A stretch of DNA of 64,000 nt from an uncultured Pelagibacteraceae bacterium. Lineage in GTDB: Bacteria > Pseudomonadota > Alphaproteobacteria > Pelagibacterales > Pelagibacteraceae. This document shows, piece after piece, positions 1 to 9,436 of this stretch (position 1 is the stretch's first letter; every line of letters begins with the position of its first letter). The position numbers and the translations under genes are program-made. Below the pieces are notes generated by a model. It was not told the origin of the DNA and did no database searches. It saw nothing but the letters and a program-made list of their open reading frames with translations. Where the stretch lies: contig CACCOB010000001.1 of NCBI GenBank assembly GCA_902547535.1, forward strand, positions 1-64,000, in the 5' to 3' direction.

Positions 1-19
1 AAAAATAATTTTTTTCTAA

Positions 20-1423
20 ATGTCTCTTACAACTTACGATAAAATTTGGAATGATCACCTAGTTGATGAACAACCAGATGGAACATCTTTATTATTTGTA
101 GATAGACATTTAATTCATGAGGTGACCAGCCCTCAGGCATTTGAGGGATTAAGAAATTCTAACAGAAAAGTCAGACATCCAAAATTAACACTTGCTGTTG
201 CAGATCACAATGTTCCTACTACTGACAGATCAGAGGGAATTGCTGATGAAGATTCAAGAATTCAAGTTGAAACTTTGAATAAGAATTGTAAAGAATTTGG
301 AGTAGAGTTATTTGGAATGGATGACAAACGACAAGGTATTGTTCATATCATTGGGCCAGAGCAAGGATTTACACAACCTGGTAATATTATTGTTTGCGGT
401 GATAGTCATACTGCAACACATGGTGCATTTGGAGCTTTAGCATTTGGAATTGGAACGTCTGAAGTAGAACATGTTTTAGCTACACAAACTTTAGTTCAAA
501 AGAAATCAAAAAATTTTAGGATAAGTGTTAATGGGTCTTTACCTATTGGGGTAACATCGAAAGATGTAATTTTACAAATCATTGGAAAAATAGGTACAGC
601 AGGAGGTACAGGTTATGTAATTGAGTATGCTGGAAATCTTATTTCTGATCTAAGTGTTGAGCAGAGAATGACAATTTGCAATATGACTATTGAAGGTGGT
701 GCTAGAGCAGGACTTATACAACCAGATGAGAAAATATTTAAGTATTTAAAAGGAAAACCAATGTCACCAAAGGGAGAAAACTGGGATAAAGCCTTAGAAT
801 ATTGGCACACATTGAAGTCTGATAAAGATGCAAGCTTTGACAAAGAGTTAACATTAGATGGTTCTCAAATAAAACCAATGGTAACTTGGGGAACATCTCC
901 ACAAGATGTGGTGGAAATAGATGGTAAAGTTCCGAGTCCTGAAAACGAAACTGATCCAGATAGAAAAAATTCAATTAACAGATCATTAAATTATATGGGT
1001 TTAAAACCAAATACAAAAATCCAAGATATTAAGATAGATAAAGTTTTTATTGGAAGCTGCACTAATGGAAGAATAGAAGATATCAGAGAAGCAGCTAAGA
1101 TTCTTAAAGATAAAAAAATTGCCAATCATGTGCATGCAATGATCGTTCCTGGATCTGGATTAGTTAAGGAGCAAGCTGAACAAGAGGGTTTAGATAAAAT
1201 ATTTTTACAATCAGGTTTTGAATGGAGAGAACCAGGCTGTTCAATGTGTTTAGCTATGAATGCTGATAAACTTAAGCCAGAGGAAAGATGTGCGTCGACA
1301 TCAAACAGAAATTTTGAGGGAAGACAAGGAAGAGGTGGTAGAACACATTTAGTTAGTCCTGCAATGGCTGCAGCAGCTGCAATATCTGGGAATTTAGATG
1401 ATGTTAGAAAGTACCAAAATTAA
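20..1423 (+). CDS. leuC: 3-isopropylmalate dehydratase large subunit
   Basis: LeuC with LeuD isomerises 2-isopropylmalate to 3-isopropylmalate in cytosolic leucine synthesis. The 467-residue length equals the usual bacterial enzyme. The three cysteines that hold the 4Fe-4S cluster are visible: Cys347 in GSCTNGR, and Cys407 and Cys410 in PGCSMC. The N-terminal [13 protein letters not shown] and the [12 protein letters not shown] segment are family hallmarks (aconitase superfamily). The ATG lies 19 bases into the window, so the promoter is outside it. The stop codon directly abuts the leuD start, with zero spacing, and leuB follows, so leuCDB is one operon. No anomalies seen. Confidence 0.97.
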   Translation: MSLTTYDKIWNDHLVDEQPDGTSLLFVDRHLIHEVTSPQAFEGLRNSNRKVRHPKLTLAVADHNVPTTDRSEGIADEDSRIQVETLNKNCKEFGVELFGMDDKRQGIVHIIGPEQGFTQPGNIIVCGDSHTATHGAFGALAFGIGTSEVEHVLATQTLVQKKSKNFRISVNGSLPIGVTSKDVILQIIGKIGTAGGTGYVIEYAGNLISDLSVEQRMTICNMTIEGGARAGLIQPDEKIFKYLKGKPMSPKGENWDKALEYWHTLKSDKDASFDKELTLDGSQIKPMVTWGTSPQDVVEIDGKVPSPENETDPDRKNSINRSLNYMGLKPNTKIQDIKIDKVFIGSCTNGRIEDIREAAKILKDKKIANHVHAMIVPGSGLVKEQAEQEGLDKIFLQSGFEWREPGCSMCLAMNADKLKPEERCASTSNRNFEGRQGRGGRTHLVSPAMAAAAAISGNLDDVRKYQN

Positions 1424-2029
1424 ATGAAAAAATTTAGTTCAATCAAAAGTATTCCTGCTTATCTTCCTATCGTAAACATAGATACAGATATGATAATTCC
1501 CAAACAGTTTTTAAAAACTATTAAAAGAACAGGATTAGGAAAAAATTTATTCTTTGAAATGAGATATGACCAAAGTGGTAAAGAAATTAATGATTTTGTT
1601 TTAAATAATATTCCTTACGATAATTCAAAAATTTTAATAGCAGGAAAAAATTTTGGATGCGGATCTTCAAGAGAACACGCACCTTGGGCTTTGTTAGATT
1701 TTGGAATTACTTGTGTGATAAGTTCCAGTTATGCAGACATATTTTACAATAACTGTTTTAAAAATGGTATCTTGCCGATTACAATTTCAGAAGACCAAAT
1801 TAAAGAGATCTCAGAATATTCAAAAAGAAAAGAGGAAATTTCTGTAAATTTGCCTGAACAAAAAATAAATTTTGGAAATAAAGAGATCAAATTTGAAATA
1901 GATCAATTTAAGAAAAAATGTTTGATAGAAGGACTTGATGATATTGCATTATCATTAGAAAAGTCAGACAAAATAATTTCCTACGAAAATAAGATAAAAA
2001 CATCAAAGCCTTGGATTTTTAGTGATTAA
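1424..2029 (+). CDS. leuD: 3-isopropylmalate dehydratase small subunit
   Basis: LeuD is the swivel-domain partner of LeuC in the isopropylmalate isomerase heterodimer. At 201 residues it is the normal bacterial size. The [12 protein letters not shown] segment near residue 20 and the substrate-loop motif [15 protein letters not shown] around residues 75-90 identify it. The gene begins at the base after the leuC stop, and its last eight bases overlap the GTG start of leuB, so translation is probably coupled through the three genes. The C-terminal third (from about residue 150) is lysine-rich, as is common in this low-GC genome, and shows nothing unusual. Confidence 0.97.
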   Translation: MKKFSSIKSIPAYLPIVNIDTDMIIPKQFLKTIKRTGLGKNLFFEMRYDQSGKEINDFVLNNIPYDNSKILIAGKNFGCGSSREHAPWALLDFGITCVISSSYADIFYNNCFKNGILPITISEDQIKEISEYSKRKEEISVNLPEQKINFGNKEIKFEIDQFKKKCLIEGLDDIALSLEKSDKIISYENKIKTSKPWIFSD

Positions 2030-3128
2030 AATTAAAAAGAGAAAAATACTACTATTGCCTGGTGATGGCATTGGTCCGGAAGTTATGGCCGAGGTTGAAA
2101 AGATAATTGAATGGTTCAACTCAAAAAAATCTTTAGATTTTGAAATAGACAAAGACCTAGTTGGTGGAGCTGCTTATGATAAGCATGGTTCACCAATAAC
2201 TGACGAGGCTTTTTATAAAGCACAGGAAAGTGCAGCAGTTATTTTAGGTGCAGTAGGTGGACCGAAGTGGGATAATCTTGACTTTTCTAAAAAACCAGAG
2301 AGAGCACTTTTAAAATTAAGAAAAGAATTAAAGTTATTTGCAAATCTTAGACCTGCAATCTGTTTTAAACAACTTGTTGATGCATCAAGTTTAAAACCCG
2401 AGCTTGTTTCTGATTTAGACTTACTTTTCGTAAGAGAACTAACTGGAGGAATATATTTCGGTGAACCGAGAGGAATTAAGCCTATAGATAATGGAGAAAG
2501 AAAAGGAATAAATACACATGTTTACACCTCAAGTGAAATTCAGAGAGTAGCTAGAGTTGCATTTGATCTAGCAAGAAAAAGAAACAATAAAGTTACTTCT
2601 TGTGAAAAATCAAATGTAATGGAAGCTGGCCAATTATGGAAAGAAGAAGTTCATTCAATTCATGAAAAAGAATATAGCGATGTTGAATTGAATCATATGC
2701 TTGCTGACAATTGTGCAATGCAATTAGTAAGAAATCCAAAACAATTTGACGTGATTGTTACTGATAACCTTTTTGGTGATATGTTATCTGATGAAGCAGC
2801 GATGCTAACTGGTTCTCTAGGACTTTTACCTTCAGCTTCTTTAGGAGCAAAAGATAAAAATGGTAATATGCGATCACTATATGAGCCAGTTCATGGATCT
2901 GCACCAGACATAGCTGGACAAGGTATAGCGAACCCAATTGCTACAATTTTAAGCTTTGCTATGGCTTTGAGATATTCCTTAGACCTTGATAAAGAAGCAG
3001 ATAGTTTGGAAAAAGCTGTTCAAGATGTTCTAGACGAAGGTCTTAGAACTAAAGATATTATTTCCAAAGGAATGAAAGAGGTATCTACATCAGTAATGGG
3101 TGATGCGATAATTTCAAAATTGCAATAA
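2022..3128 (+). CDS. leuB: 3-isopropylmalate dehydrogenase
   Basis: LeuB oxidatively decarboxylates 3-isopropylmalate with NAD+ to give 2-oxoisocaproate, the third leucine-specific step. It is a 368-residue member of the isocitrate/isopropylmalate dehydrogenase family. Visible signatures are [10 protein letters not shown] near the N-terminus, the substrate-arginine segments ANLRPA and [11 protein letters not shown], the metal-binding [13 protein letters not shown] near residue 247, and the nucleotide-binding [14 protein letters not shown]. The start is a GTG inside the end of leuD (8-base overlap). The downstream gap to dmdC is only 26 bases with no evident terminator, so read-through into the DMSP genes is possible. 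Confidence 0.96.
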   Translation: MIKIKKRKILLLPGDGIGPEVMAEVEKIIEWFNSKKSLDFEIDKDLVGGAAYDKHGSPITDEAFYKAQESAAVILGAVGGPKWDNLDFSKKPERALLKLRKELKLFANLRPAICFKQLVDASSLKPELVSDLDLLFVRELTGGIYFGEPRGIKPIDNGERKGINTHVYTSSEIQRVARVAFDLARKRNNKVTSCEKSNVMEAGQLWKEEVHSIHEKEYSDVELNHMLADNCAMQLVRNPKQFDVIVTDNLFGDMLSDEAAMLTGSLGLLPSASLGAKDKNGNMRSLYEPVHGSAPDIAGQGIANPIATILSFAMALRYSLDLDKEADSLEKAVQDVLDEGLRTKDIISKGMKEVSTSVMGDAIISKLQ

Positions 3129-3154
3129 TTTAACATTTATTCTAAAGTATATCT

Positions 3155-4918
3155 ATGCCAACTTATAATGCACCTGTAGAAGATATGATGTTTCTCTTTG
3201 ATAAATTGAGAAACAATAAAAAATATAATGAGATTGAAAAATACAAGGAAGTTAACTCAGAATTAGTAAAAGATATTTTGGATGAAGCAGCTAAAATAAC
3301 TCAAAACTTAATTTTACCTCTTGCAAAAAGTGGAGATGAAACACCTGCAGTTCTTGAAAATGGAGTTGTAAGAACACCCCCAGGATACAAAGAGGCTTAC
3401 CAAAAATTTATAGAAGATGGATGGATTTCTTTATCTTGTGATCCAAAATACGGTGGACAAGGAATGCCAAAAACAGTCAGTACATTTTTTGATGAAATGC
3501 TTTCATCAGCAAGCTTGTCATTTAAACTTTATAGCGAACTAACAATTGGGGCATATAATTGTTTACTAAGACATGCAGATGAAGAAATAAAGAATACTTA
3601 TTTACCTAAAATGGTAGAGGGGAAATGGAGTGGTACAATGTGTCTTACAGAACCAGTATGTGGAACAGATTTAGGTTTGTTAAAAACTAAAGCTGTAGAT
3701 CAAAAAGATGGAACATACAAGATAAGTGGACAAAAAATTTTCATAACCTCAGGTGACCAAGATTTAACAGAAAATATTATTCATTTAGTGTTAGCTCGAT
3801 CAACAGACTCTCCGGCAGGGACTAAAGGAATTAGTTTATTTTTAGTTCCCAAATTCGTTTTAAATAAAGATGGAACTGTTGGACCAAGAAATGGTGTTTC
3901 AACAGGCTCTATTGAAAATAAAATGGGAATTAAAGGATCTGCAACATGTGTTTTAAATTTTGATGATGCTATTGGATACATGATTGGACCTAAAAATAAA
4001 GGACTAAACTCTATGTTTACAATGATGAATTTAGAACGAATAATTGTTGGGATTCAGGGACTTGGAATTTCAGAAATCGCATACCAAAATTCTCTTACTT
4101 ATGCCAAAGAAAGAAAACAGGGGAAGGCATTTAATTCTAAATCAAACAATGGCGCAGATTTTATTATTGATCATGTTGATATAAGAAGATCACTTTTAAG
4201 CATGAAATCTATGATAGAAGGACAAAGAGCCTTGAGTTTCTGGCTGTCTCAGCAAATTGAAGTAAGTTTGAATCATTCTGATGAAAAAATAAAACAAGAG
4301 GCTTCAGATTTCGTTTCATTAATGACACCAGTTGTTAAATCACTTTTCACAGACAATGCAATGGAGATAACCAGTGAAGCAATGCAAATTCATGGAGGGT
4401 ATGGATTTACAAAAGATCAAGGTATTGAACAATTCTATCGAGATAATAGGATTACACCTATTTATGAGGGAACAAATTCAGTTCAGGCGGCTGACTTAGT
4501 TTTTAGAAAGCTAATTAATAAAAATGGTGATGTTATTGAAAATTATTTAAACCTAGTTAAAGATGAGATTAACATCACAGACAAAAAAGCAGAGCCATTT
4601 ATAAAACAACTTAATTATCATTTAAGTATTTTATCCAAATTTACTGATTGGATGAAAGAAAAAATCAAAAATTCTCCAGAGGATGCTAGTGGAGCATGTA
4701 ATGATTATTTAAAAGTTTTAGGTTTAGTGGCTACAGGACATGCATGGTTGAAAGTGCTTGAAGTTTCTTTTAAGGAATATGACAGCAATAAAGACTTTTA
4801 TGAGGACAAAATTCAAACCGCAAACTTTTTCTTCAATAGAGTACTTCCTAGAATAGAAAGTAGTTATATTACTGCTACAACTGGAAGTAATTATATTATG
4901 AACTATAAATTTAATTAG
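3155..4918 (+). CDS. dmdC: 3-methylmercaptopropionyl-CoA dehydrogenase (acyl-CoA dehydrogenase family)
   Basis: The protein is a 587-residue acyl-CoA dehydrogenase of the long DmdC type. DmdC oxidises 3-methylmercaptopropionyl-CoA to methylthioacryloyl-CoA using FAD and electron-transfer flavoprotein. The FAD/substrate motif CLTEPVCGTDLG lies near residue 165. QIHGGYGFTKDQGIEQFYRD and IYEGTNSVQA follow in the C-terminal part, with the catalytic glutamate at residue 438 (YEGT). An additional C-terminal helical domain after about residue 460 is usual for this subgroup. The DmdC assignment rests on the next two genes, dmdB and dmdA. Taken alone, only 'acyl-CoA dehydrogenase' would be safe. Confidence 0.88.
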   Translation: MPTYNAPVEDMMFLFDKLRNNKKYNEIEKYKEVNSELVKDILDEAAKITQNLILPLAKSGDETPAVLENGVVRTPPGYKEAYQKFIEDGWISLSCDPKYGGQGMPKTVSTFFDEMLSSASLSFKLYSELTIGAYNCLLRHADEEIKNTYLPKMVEGKWSGTMCLTEPVCGTDLGLLKTKAVDQKDGTYKISGQKIFITSGDQDLTENIIHLVLARSTDSPAGTKGISLFLVPKFVLNKDGTVGPRNGVSTGSIENKMGIKGSATCVLNFDDAIGYMIGPKNKGLNSMFTMMNLERIIVGIQGLGISEIAYQNSLTYAKERKQGKAFNSKSNNGADFIIDHVDIRRSLLSMKSMIEGQRALSFWLSQQIEVSLNHSDEKIKQEASDFVSLMTPVVKSLFTDNAMEITSEAMQIHGGYGFTKDQGIEQFYRDNRITPIYEGTNSVQAADLVFRKLINKNGDVIENYLNLVKDEINITDKKAEPFIKQLNYHLSILSKFTDWMKEKIKNSPEDASGACNDYLKVLGLVATGHAWLKVLEVSFKEYDSNKDFYEDKIQTANFFFNRVLPRIESSYITATTGSNYIMNYKFN

Positions 4919-4919
4919 C

Positions 4920-6548
4920 ATGAACCATTATGAGACAAATTTGGATAAAAATGATGCTAATTATGTTCCATTAACGCCTTTATCATTTTTAGAGAGGGCA
5001 AAAGATATTTATCCAAATTATGAGGCTGTAGTTTACGAGAGTAGAAAATATACTTGGAGCGAAGTTTATAAAAGATGTGTGAAGTTTGCCAGTGCACTAA
5101 ATAAGATTGGTATTAAAACTGGTGACACAGTATCTGTTTTAGCGTTTAACACTCCAGAAATTTTTGAGGCACATTATTCTATTCCAATGGTTGGTGCAGT
5201 AATAAATGCAATTAATACAAGACTTGACTCTAAGACAATAAGCTACATCTTAAATCACAGTGAGGCAAAAGTATTAATAGTAGATAGACAATTTCACGAT
5301 GTAATCAAAAAAGCTTTAGAAGACGTGAAGCAGGAAATTAAAATAATAGATATTGATGATAAACATGCGAATTTAAAAGATCCTAAGGCAATAGGTTCTC
5401 TGGAATATGAAGATTTTCTAAATACAGGCGATGAGGATTATATTTGGAAATTACCCAAAGATGAGTGGCAGGCTATTGCTTTAGGATATACATCAGGAAC
5501 AACAGGGAATCCAAAAGGAGTAGTTTATCATCATAGAGGATCATATTTAATGGCAACCGGAAGTGCTGTTGCATGGAACATGCCTAATAAATTAAACTTT
5601 TTATACACAGTTCCAATGTTTCATTGTAATGGATGGTGCTATCCTTGGACAATGTCAATGATTCATGGAAGAGTCATATGTTTAAGAAACATTGATGTAA
5701 AAAAAATATTTGAGTTGATAGATAAATATGAAGTGACTCATTTTGGAGGCGCTCCTATTGTTTTAAATATGTTGGCTAACGCTCCAAAAGATCAACAAAA
5801 AGAATTAAAAAGAAAAGTTTACGTGTTAACTGCAGGCGCTCCTCCCCCTAGTATAATTTTTGAAAAAATGAAAAAACTTGGATTTGAAGTAATGCATGTT
5901 TATGGTTTAACGGAAACTTATGGTCATATTTTACAATGTGCATGGAATGACGAGTGGGATGGATTAGATCAAGACAATCAAAATGAAATCAAGGCTAGAC
6001 AAGGTGTAAGATATCCAAACACGGAGGGTGTTGTTGTCATGGACCCAGAAACAATGAAACCAATACCTCATGACGGAAAAACTATGGGTGAAATAATGAT
6101 TAGAGGTAATGTTGTAATGAAAGGCTATTTTAAAGATAAAGAGGCAACAGAAAAATCTATGGAAGGTGGATGGTTTCATTCAGGAGATTTAGCTGTAACT
6201 CATCCAAGTGGTTACATAAAAATTCAGGATAGGTCTAAAGATATTATTATATCTGGTGGAGAAAATATTTCATCTATTGAAATCGAAAATACAATATCAA
6301 AACACCCTGCAGTATCTCTAGCAGCAGTGGTTGCAAAGCCTGATGAGAAATGGGGAGAAACTCCATGTGCTTTTGTGGAGTTGATAGAAGGGAAATCTAG
6401 CACAGAGGAGGAAATTATTACTTTTTGTAGAGAAACCCTCGCTGGGTTTAAACTTCCAAAGAAAGTAGTATTTGCTCCATTGCCAAAGACATCAACGGGT
6501 AAAATTCAAAAGTTCGAGTTAAGAAAACAAGCTAAAGAGCTTTGCTAA
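4920..6548 (+). CDS. dmdB: 3-methylmercaptopropionate-CoA ligase (acyl-CoA synthetase)
   Basis: DmdB activates MMPA, the product of DmdA, to MMPA-CoA through an acyl-adenylate. At 542 residues it is a full-length member of the AMP-forming ANL family. The phosphate loop YTSGTTGNPKGV is near residue 192. GWFHSGDLA and the hinge segment QDRSKDIIISGGENISS follow, and the catalytic lysine is Lys528 in STGKIQK. The gene starts one base after the dmdC stop and is followed 51 bases later by dmdA, so the three are surely linked. Members of this medium-chain ligase clade also act on short fatty acids. Specificity here is inferred from context. Confidence 0.88.
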   Translation: MNHYETNLDKNDANYVPLTPLSFLERAKDIYPNYEAVVYESRKYTWSEVYKRCVKFASALNKIGIKTGDTVSVLAFNTPEIFEAHYSIPMVGAVINAINTRLDSKTISYILNHSEAKVLIVDRQFHDVIKKALEDVKQEIKIIDIDDKHANLKDPKAIGSLEYEDFLNTGDEDYIWKLPKDEWQAIALGYTSGTTGNPKGVVYHHRGSYLMATGSAVAWNMPNKLNFLYTVPMFHCNGWCYPWTMSMIHGRVICLRNIDVKKIFELIDKYEVTHFGGAPIVLNMLANAPKDQQKELKRKVYVLTAGAPPPSIIFEKMKKLGFEVMHVYGLTETYGHILQCAWNDEWDGLDQDNQNEIKARQGVRYPNTEGVVVMDPETMKPIPHDGKTMGEIMIRGNVVMKGYFKDKEATEKSMEGGWFHSGDLAVTHPSGYIKIQDRSKDIIISGGENISSIEIENTISKHPAVSLAAVVAKPDEKWGETPCAFVELIEGKSSTEEEIITFCRETLAGFKLPKKVVFAPLPKTSTGKIQKFELRKQAKELC

Positions 6549-6599
6549 TATAGTTTCTTTACAAAATTGGAATAAGATGACAGTAATGCGGGAAAATAA

Positions 6600-7709
6600 A
6601 TGAAAAACTTTTTAATAGCAAAATCAAGAAGACTAAGGGGAACACCGTATACCTCTAGAATTGAGAAACAAGGTGTGACTGCTTACACCATTTATAATCA
6701 TATGTTGTTGCCAGCAGCATTTGGTTCTGTAGAAGATGCTTATCATCACTTGAAAGAGCATGTTCAAATTTGGGATGTTGCTGCTGAAAGACAAGTTGAA
6801 ATTTCTGGTAAAGATTCTGCAAAATTAGTTCAATTAATGACATGTAGAGATTTATCAAAATCTAAAGATGGAAGATGTTACTACTGCCCAATAATTGATG
6901 ATAATGCCGGTTTAATAAATGATCCTGTAGTCTTAAGACTAAATGAAAATAGATGGTGGATTTCTCTAGCTGATTCAGATGTAATTCTATTTGCAAAAGG
7001 ATTAGCGATTGGAAACAAATTTGATGTAAAAATTTCTGAACCTGATGTTGACATAATGGCAGTGCAAGGACCAAAATCATTCCAATTAATGGAAAAAGTT
7101 TTTGGAGAAAAAATTGTAAATTTAAAATTTTTTGGCTTTGATTATTTTGAATTTGGTGGAGATAAACATCTTATTGCAAAATCTGGATGGTCTAAACAAG
7201 GTGGCTATGAAATTTATATGGAACACAACGAGTCAGGTTTAAAACTATACGATCACCTTTTTGAAATTGGTAAAGAATTTAATATTAAACCAGGTGGGCC
7301 AAATTTAATTGAACGTATTGAGAGTGGTTTACTTTCACATGGTAATGACATGGACAATGGAGATAATCCATATGAATGTGGATTTGATAAATATATCAAT
7401 ATTGACAGTGACGTAGATTTTTTAGGTAAAGAAAAATTAAAGAAAATAAAATCAGAAGGAATTAAAAAAAAATTGATGGGAGTGAAAATTGATACTAAAG
7501 AAATAAATGTTACTGGTTCAATGGATTTAATTGATGAAAATAATCAAGTAATTGGAGAATTAAGATCCGGATGTTATAATCCAACATTCGGCCAAGTTAT
7601 TGGAATTGCAATGATAAATAAACCTCACTTTGAGGAGTCGAAATCCTTCAAAATCAATATAAATGGTAATCATTTTGATGGAAAAGTTTGTGATTTACCT
7701 TTCATTTAG
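6600..7709 (+). CDS. dmdA: Dimethylsulfoniopropionate demethylase
   Basis: DmdA transfers a methyl group from DMSP to tetrahydrofolate, giving MMPA and 5-methyl-THF. This commits marine DMSP to assimilation rather than cleavage to DMS. The protein has the glycine-cleavage T-protein (GcvT) fold but carries DmdA features: [14 protein letters not shown] at the N-terminus, [30 protein letters not shown], the WWISLADSD strand, and [12 protein letters not shown]. The length of 369 residues equals the Pelagibacter ubique enzyme as I recall it. Linkage to dmdB and dmdC upstream confirms the role. Glycine cleavage T protein was considered and rejected on these motifs and the neighbours. No riboswitch or clear promoter is seen in the 51-base gap before it. 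Confidence 0.95.
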   Translation: MKNFLIAKSRRLRGTPYTSRIEKQGVTAYTIYNHMLLPAAFGSVEDAYHHLKEHVQIWDVAAERQVEISGKDSAKLVQLMTCRDLSKSKDGRCYYCPIIDDNAGLINDPVVLRLNENRWWISLADSDVILFAKGLAIGNKFDVKISEPDVDIMAVQGPKSFQLMEKVFGEKIVNLKFFGFDYFEFGGDKHLIAKSGWSKQGGYEIYMEHNESGLKLYDHLFEIGKEFNIKPGGPNLIERIESGLLSHGNDMDNGDNPYECGFDKYINIDSDVDFLGKEKLKKIKSEGIKKKLMGVKIDTKEINVTGSMDLIDENNQVIGELRSGCYNPTFGQVIGIAMINKPHFEESKSFKININGNHFDGKVCDLPFI

Positions 7710-7727
7710 TATAAAACTCTAGATATC

Positions 7728-8738
7728 ATGAATATAGCAATAGTTGGTGCAACTGGAAACGTAGGTCGAAAATTAATTGAAGTTTTGGAAAAAAAAAATT
7801 TTCCTGTAACAGATGCTTATTTTGTTGCTTCCCCAAATAGTGCTGGAAAAAAAATACATTTTTTAGGCAACGAACATACAGTAATAAACTTAGAGGAGTT
7901 TGATTTTTCAAAGGTAAAAATAACATTTTTTGCTGCTGGATCAGCAATAGCTGAAAAATGGGGGCCAATAGCTGCTGAAAAAACAATCGTTATAGATAAT
8001 TCAAAATTTTTTAGAAAAGATCCTGAAATACCTTTAATTGTACCTGAAGTAAATTCAAAAGAATTACCAAAATTTAAAAATAAAAATATTATAGCAAATG
8101 CTAATTGCTCTGTAATTCCAATAGTTGTAGCTCTTAAACCTTTACACGATTTATATAATATCAAAAGAATAGTTGCATCTACTTACCAGTCTGTATCAGG
8201 CGCAGGAAAAGCTGGCATGGATGAACTGATATCTCAAACAAAGGAAGTATTGGAAAACAAAAATGTTCAGTCTAAAAATTTTACTAAGCAGATAGCTTTC
8301 AATGCAATACCACATATCGATAGCTTTCTTGAAAACGGAAGTACAAAAGAGGAGCAAAAAAATCATGATGAAGTGAAAAAAATTTTAGATAATAAAATTA
8401 GTATTACCTCTACTTGTGTAAGAATTCCTGTTCTAGTATCTCACTCAATAAGTGTGAATGTAGAATTTAACAAGAAACATAATTTAGAAGAAGTAAAAAC
8501 TGTTTTATCATCATCTCCAGGATGTAAAGTAGTTGATGAACATAAAGATGGTGGATACATTACTCCAGTTGAAGCTGAAGATAAATTTGAAACATTTGTA
8601 TCAAGAATTCGTGATGACTCTTCACAACCTAATTCAATTAATATGTGGATAGTATCAGATAATTTATTAAAAGGTGCTGCACTTAATGCTGTTGAAATTG
8701 CTGAAGCTTTAATAGAAAAAAATTTTTATGGAAGATAA
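7728..8738 (+). CDS. asd: Aspartate-semialdehyde dehydrogenase
   Basis: Asd reduces aspartyl-phosphate to aspartate semialdehyde with NADPH, the branch point to lysine/diaminopimelate, threonine and methionine. The protein is 336 residues long. It starts with the Rossmann motif IVGATGNVGRKLIEVLE, has the catalytic Cys127 in ANANCSVIP, and has the C-terminal segment RIPVLVSHSISVNVEF, which holds the general-base histidine. The stretch EVNSKELPKF before the cysteine is family-typical. The ATG lies 18 bases after dmdA. The final 11 bases overlap the sdhC start, tying asd to the sdh operon at the translation level, although the functions are unrelated. Confidence 0.96.
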   Translation: MNIAIVGATGNVGRKLIEVLEKKNFPVTDAYFVASPNSAGKKIHFLGNEHTVINLEEFDFSKVKITFFAAGSAIAEKWGPIAAEKTIVIDNSKFFRKDPEIPLIVPEVNSKELPKFKNKNIIANANCSVIPIVVALKPLHDLYNIKRIVASTYQSVSGAGKAGMDELISQTKEVLENKNVQSKNFTKQIAFNAIPHIDSFLENGSTKEEQKNHDEVKKILDNKISITSTCVRIPVLVSHSISVNVEFNKKHNLEEVKTVLSSSPGCKVVDEHKDGGYITPVEAEDKFETFVSRIRDDSSQPNSINMWIVSDNLLKGAALNAVEIAEALIEKNFYGR

Positions 8739-9111
8739 AAACCCAATATCACCACATATACAGATTTATAATTGGCACATTTCCTCATTAGTTTCAATAT
8801 CACATCGGATAACTGGTATTATAAATTTTTTTGCTATTACTTTAATAGGTTTATGGATAGCTTCATTATTATTGGGTGAGGGTTATTATGAACATACAAG
8901 TTCTTTTTTGTCTTCTTTTTTCGGTAAATTTATTTGTATTGGAATAATCTGGTCTTTCACATTTCAAGTTCTAAGTGAGGTAAGGCATTTGGTAATGGAC
9001 TTAGGATATGGTTTTGAACCCAAAACTACAAAAATATCTGGATTGATTGTTTTGATTGGCTCTTTTCCTATATCAGTTTCAATTTACGCTATTGGAAGGT
9101 TAATAATTTAA
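8728..9111 (+). CDS. sdhC: Succinate dehydrogenase cytochrome b556 subunit
   Basis: SdhC is one of the two membrane anchors of complex II and carries part of the ubiquinone site and one haem b ligand. The 127-residue protein opens with PISPHIQIYNW, the usual Sdh cytochrome b start. Ser and Arg of SISHRITG (quinone contacts) are present, followed by three hydrophobic helices. RHLVMDLGYG supplies the conserved histidine haem ligand. Its ATG overlaps the end of asd by 11 bases, and its last base is the first base of sdhD. Nothing is missing in this subunit, in contrast to SdhD. Confidence 0.95.
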   Translation: MEDKNPISPHIQIYNWHISSLVSISHRITGIINFFAITLIGLWIASLLLGEGYYEHTSSFLSSFFGKFICIGIIWSFTFQVLSEVRHLVMDLGYGFEPKTTKISGLIVLIGSFPISVSIYAIGRLII

Positions 9112-9434
9112 TGGGATCTGTTACTAAGAAATGGTTGTTTTTAAAAGTAAGTTCAGCAATTTTAATACCTTTAATGATATGGTTTGCAATGAGTTTGGCT
9201 TCTATTTATGACAAAGGCTATAATGAGGTTCTGACATTTATATCTTCACAGCCATCCAAATTATTATTTAGCATGTTTTTGATTTTTGCATATTTTTTCT
9301 CTGCACTGAGCATAAGCGAGGTTTTTGAAGATTATATTGAAGACAAAAATATCAAAAATGCCGCAAATAAAACCTTAAATATCTTTGCTATAGTATTTCC
9401 ATTATTAATAATTATCTTAGTATTTAGTTTATAG
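9111..9434 (+). CDS. sdhD: Succinate dehydrogenase membrane anchor subunit (no histidine)
   Basis: This 107-residue hydrophobic protein sits between sdhC and sdhA, overlapping sdhC by one base, which fixes it as the second anchor. Three transmembrane helices are clear: about residues 8-27, 48-66 and 86-106. The aspartate-tyrosine of the conserved anchor motif survives in [10 protein letters not shown]. The histidine normally found 11 residues before that aspartate, the second haem b ligand in E. coli-type SdhD, is replaced by phenylalanine or serine. In fact the protein contains no histidine at all. The fold call is strong by position and helices. Haem coordination must differ or haem may be absent. 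Confidence 0.88.
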   Translation: MGSVTKKWLFLKVSSAILIPLMIWFAMSLASIYDKGYNEVLTFISSQPSKLLFSMFLIFAYFFSALSISEVFEDYIEDKNIKNAANKTLNIFAIVFPLLIIILVFSL

Positions 9435-9436
9435 TT

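Noticed and set aside
6600-7709. Reading dmdA as glycine cleavage T protein (gcvT)
   Set aside because: It shares the fold, but the specific motifs, the 369-residue length and the dmdB/dmdC neighbours point to DMSP demethylase. No gcvH or gcvP is nearby.
7817-8164. Antisense frame of 115 codons inside asd
   Set aside because: It is fully covered by the conserved asd frame with its catalytic cysteine, and shows no protein family resemblance.
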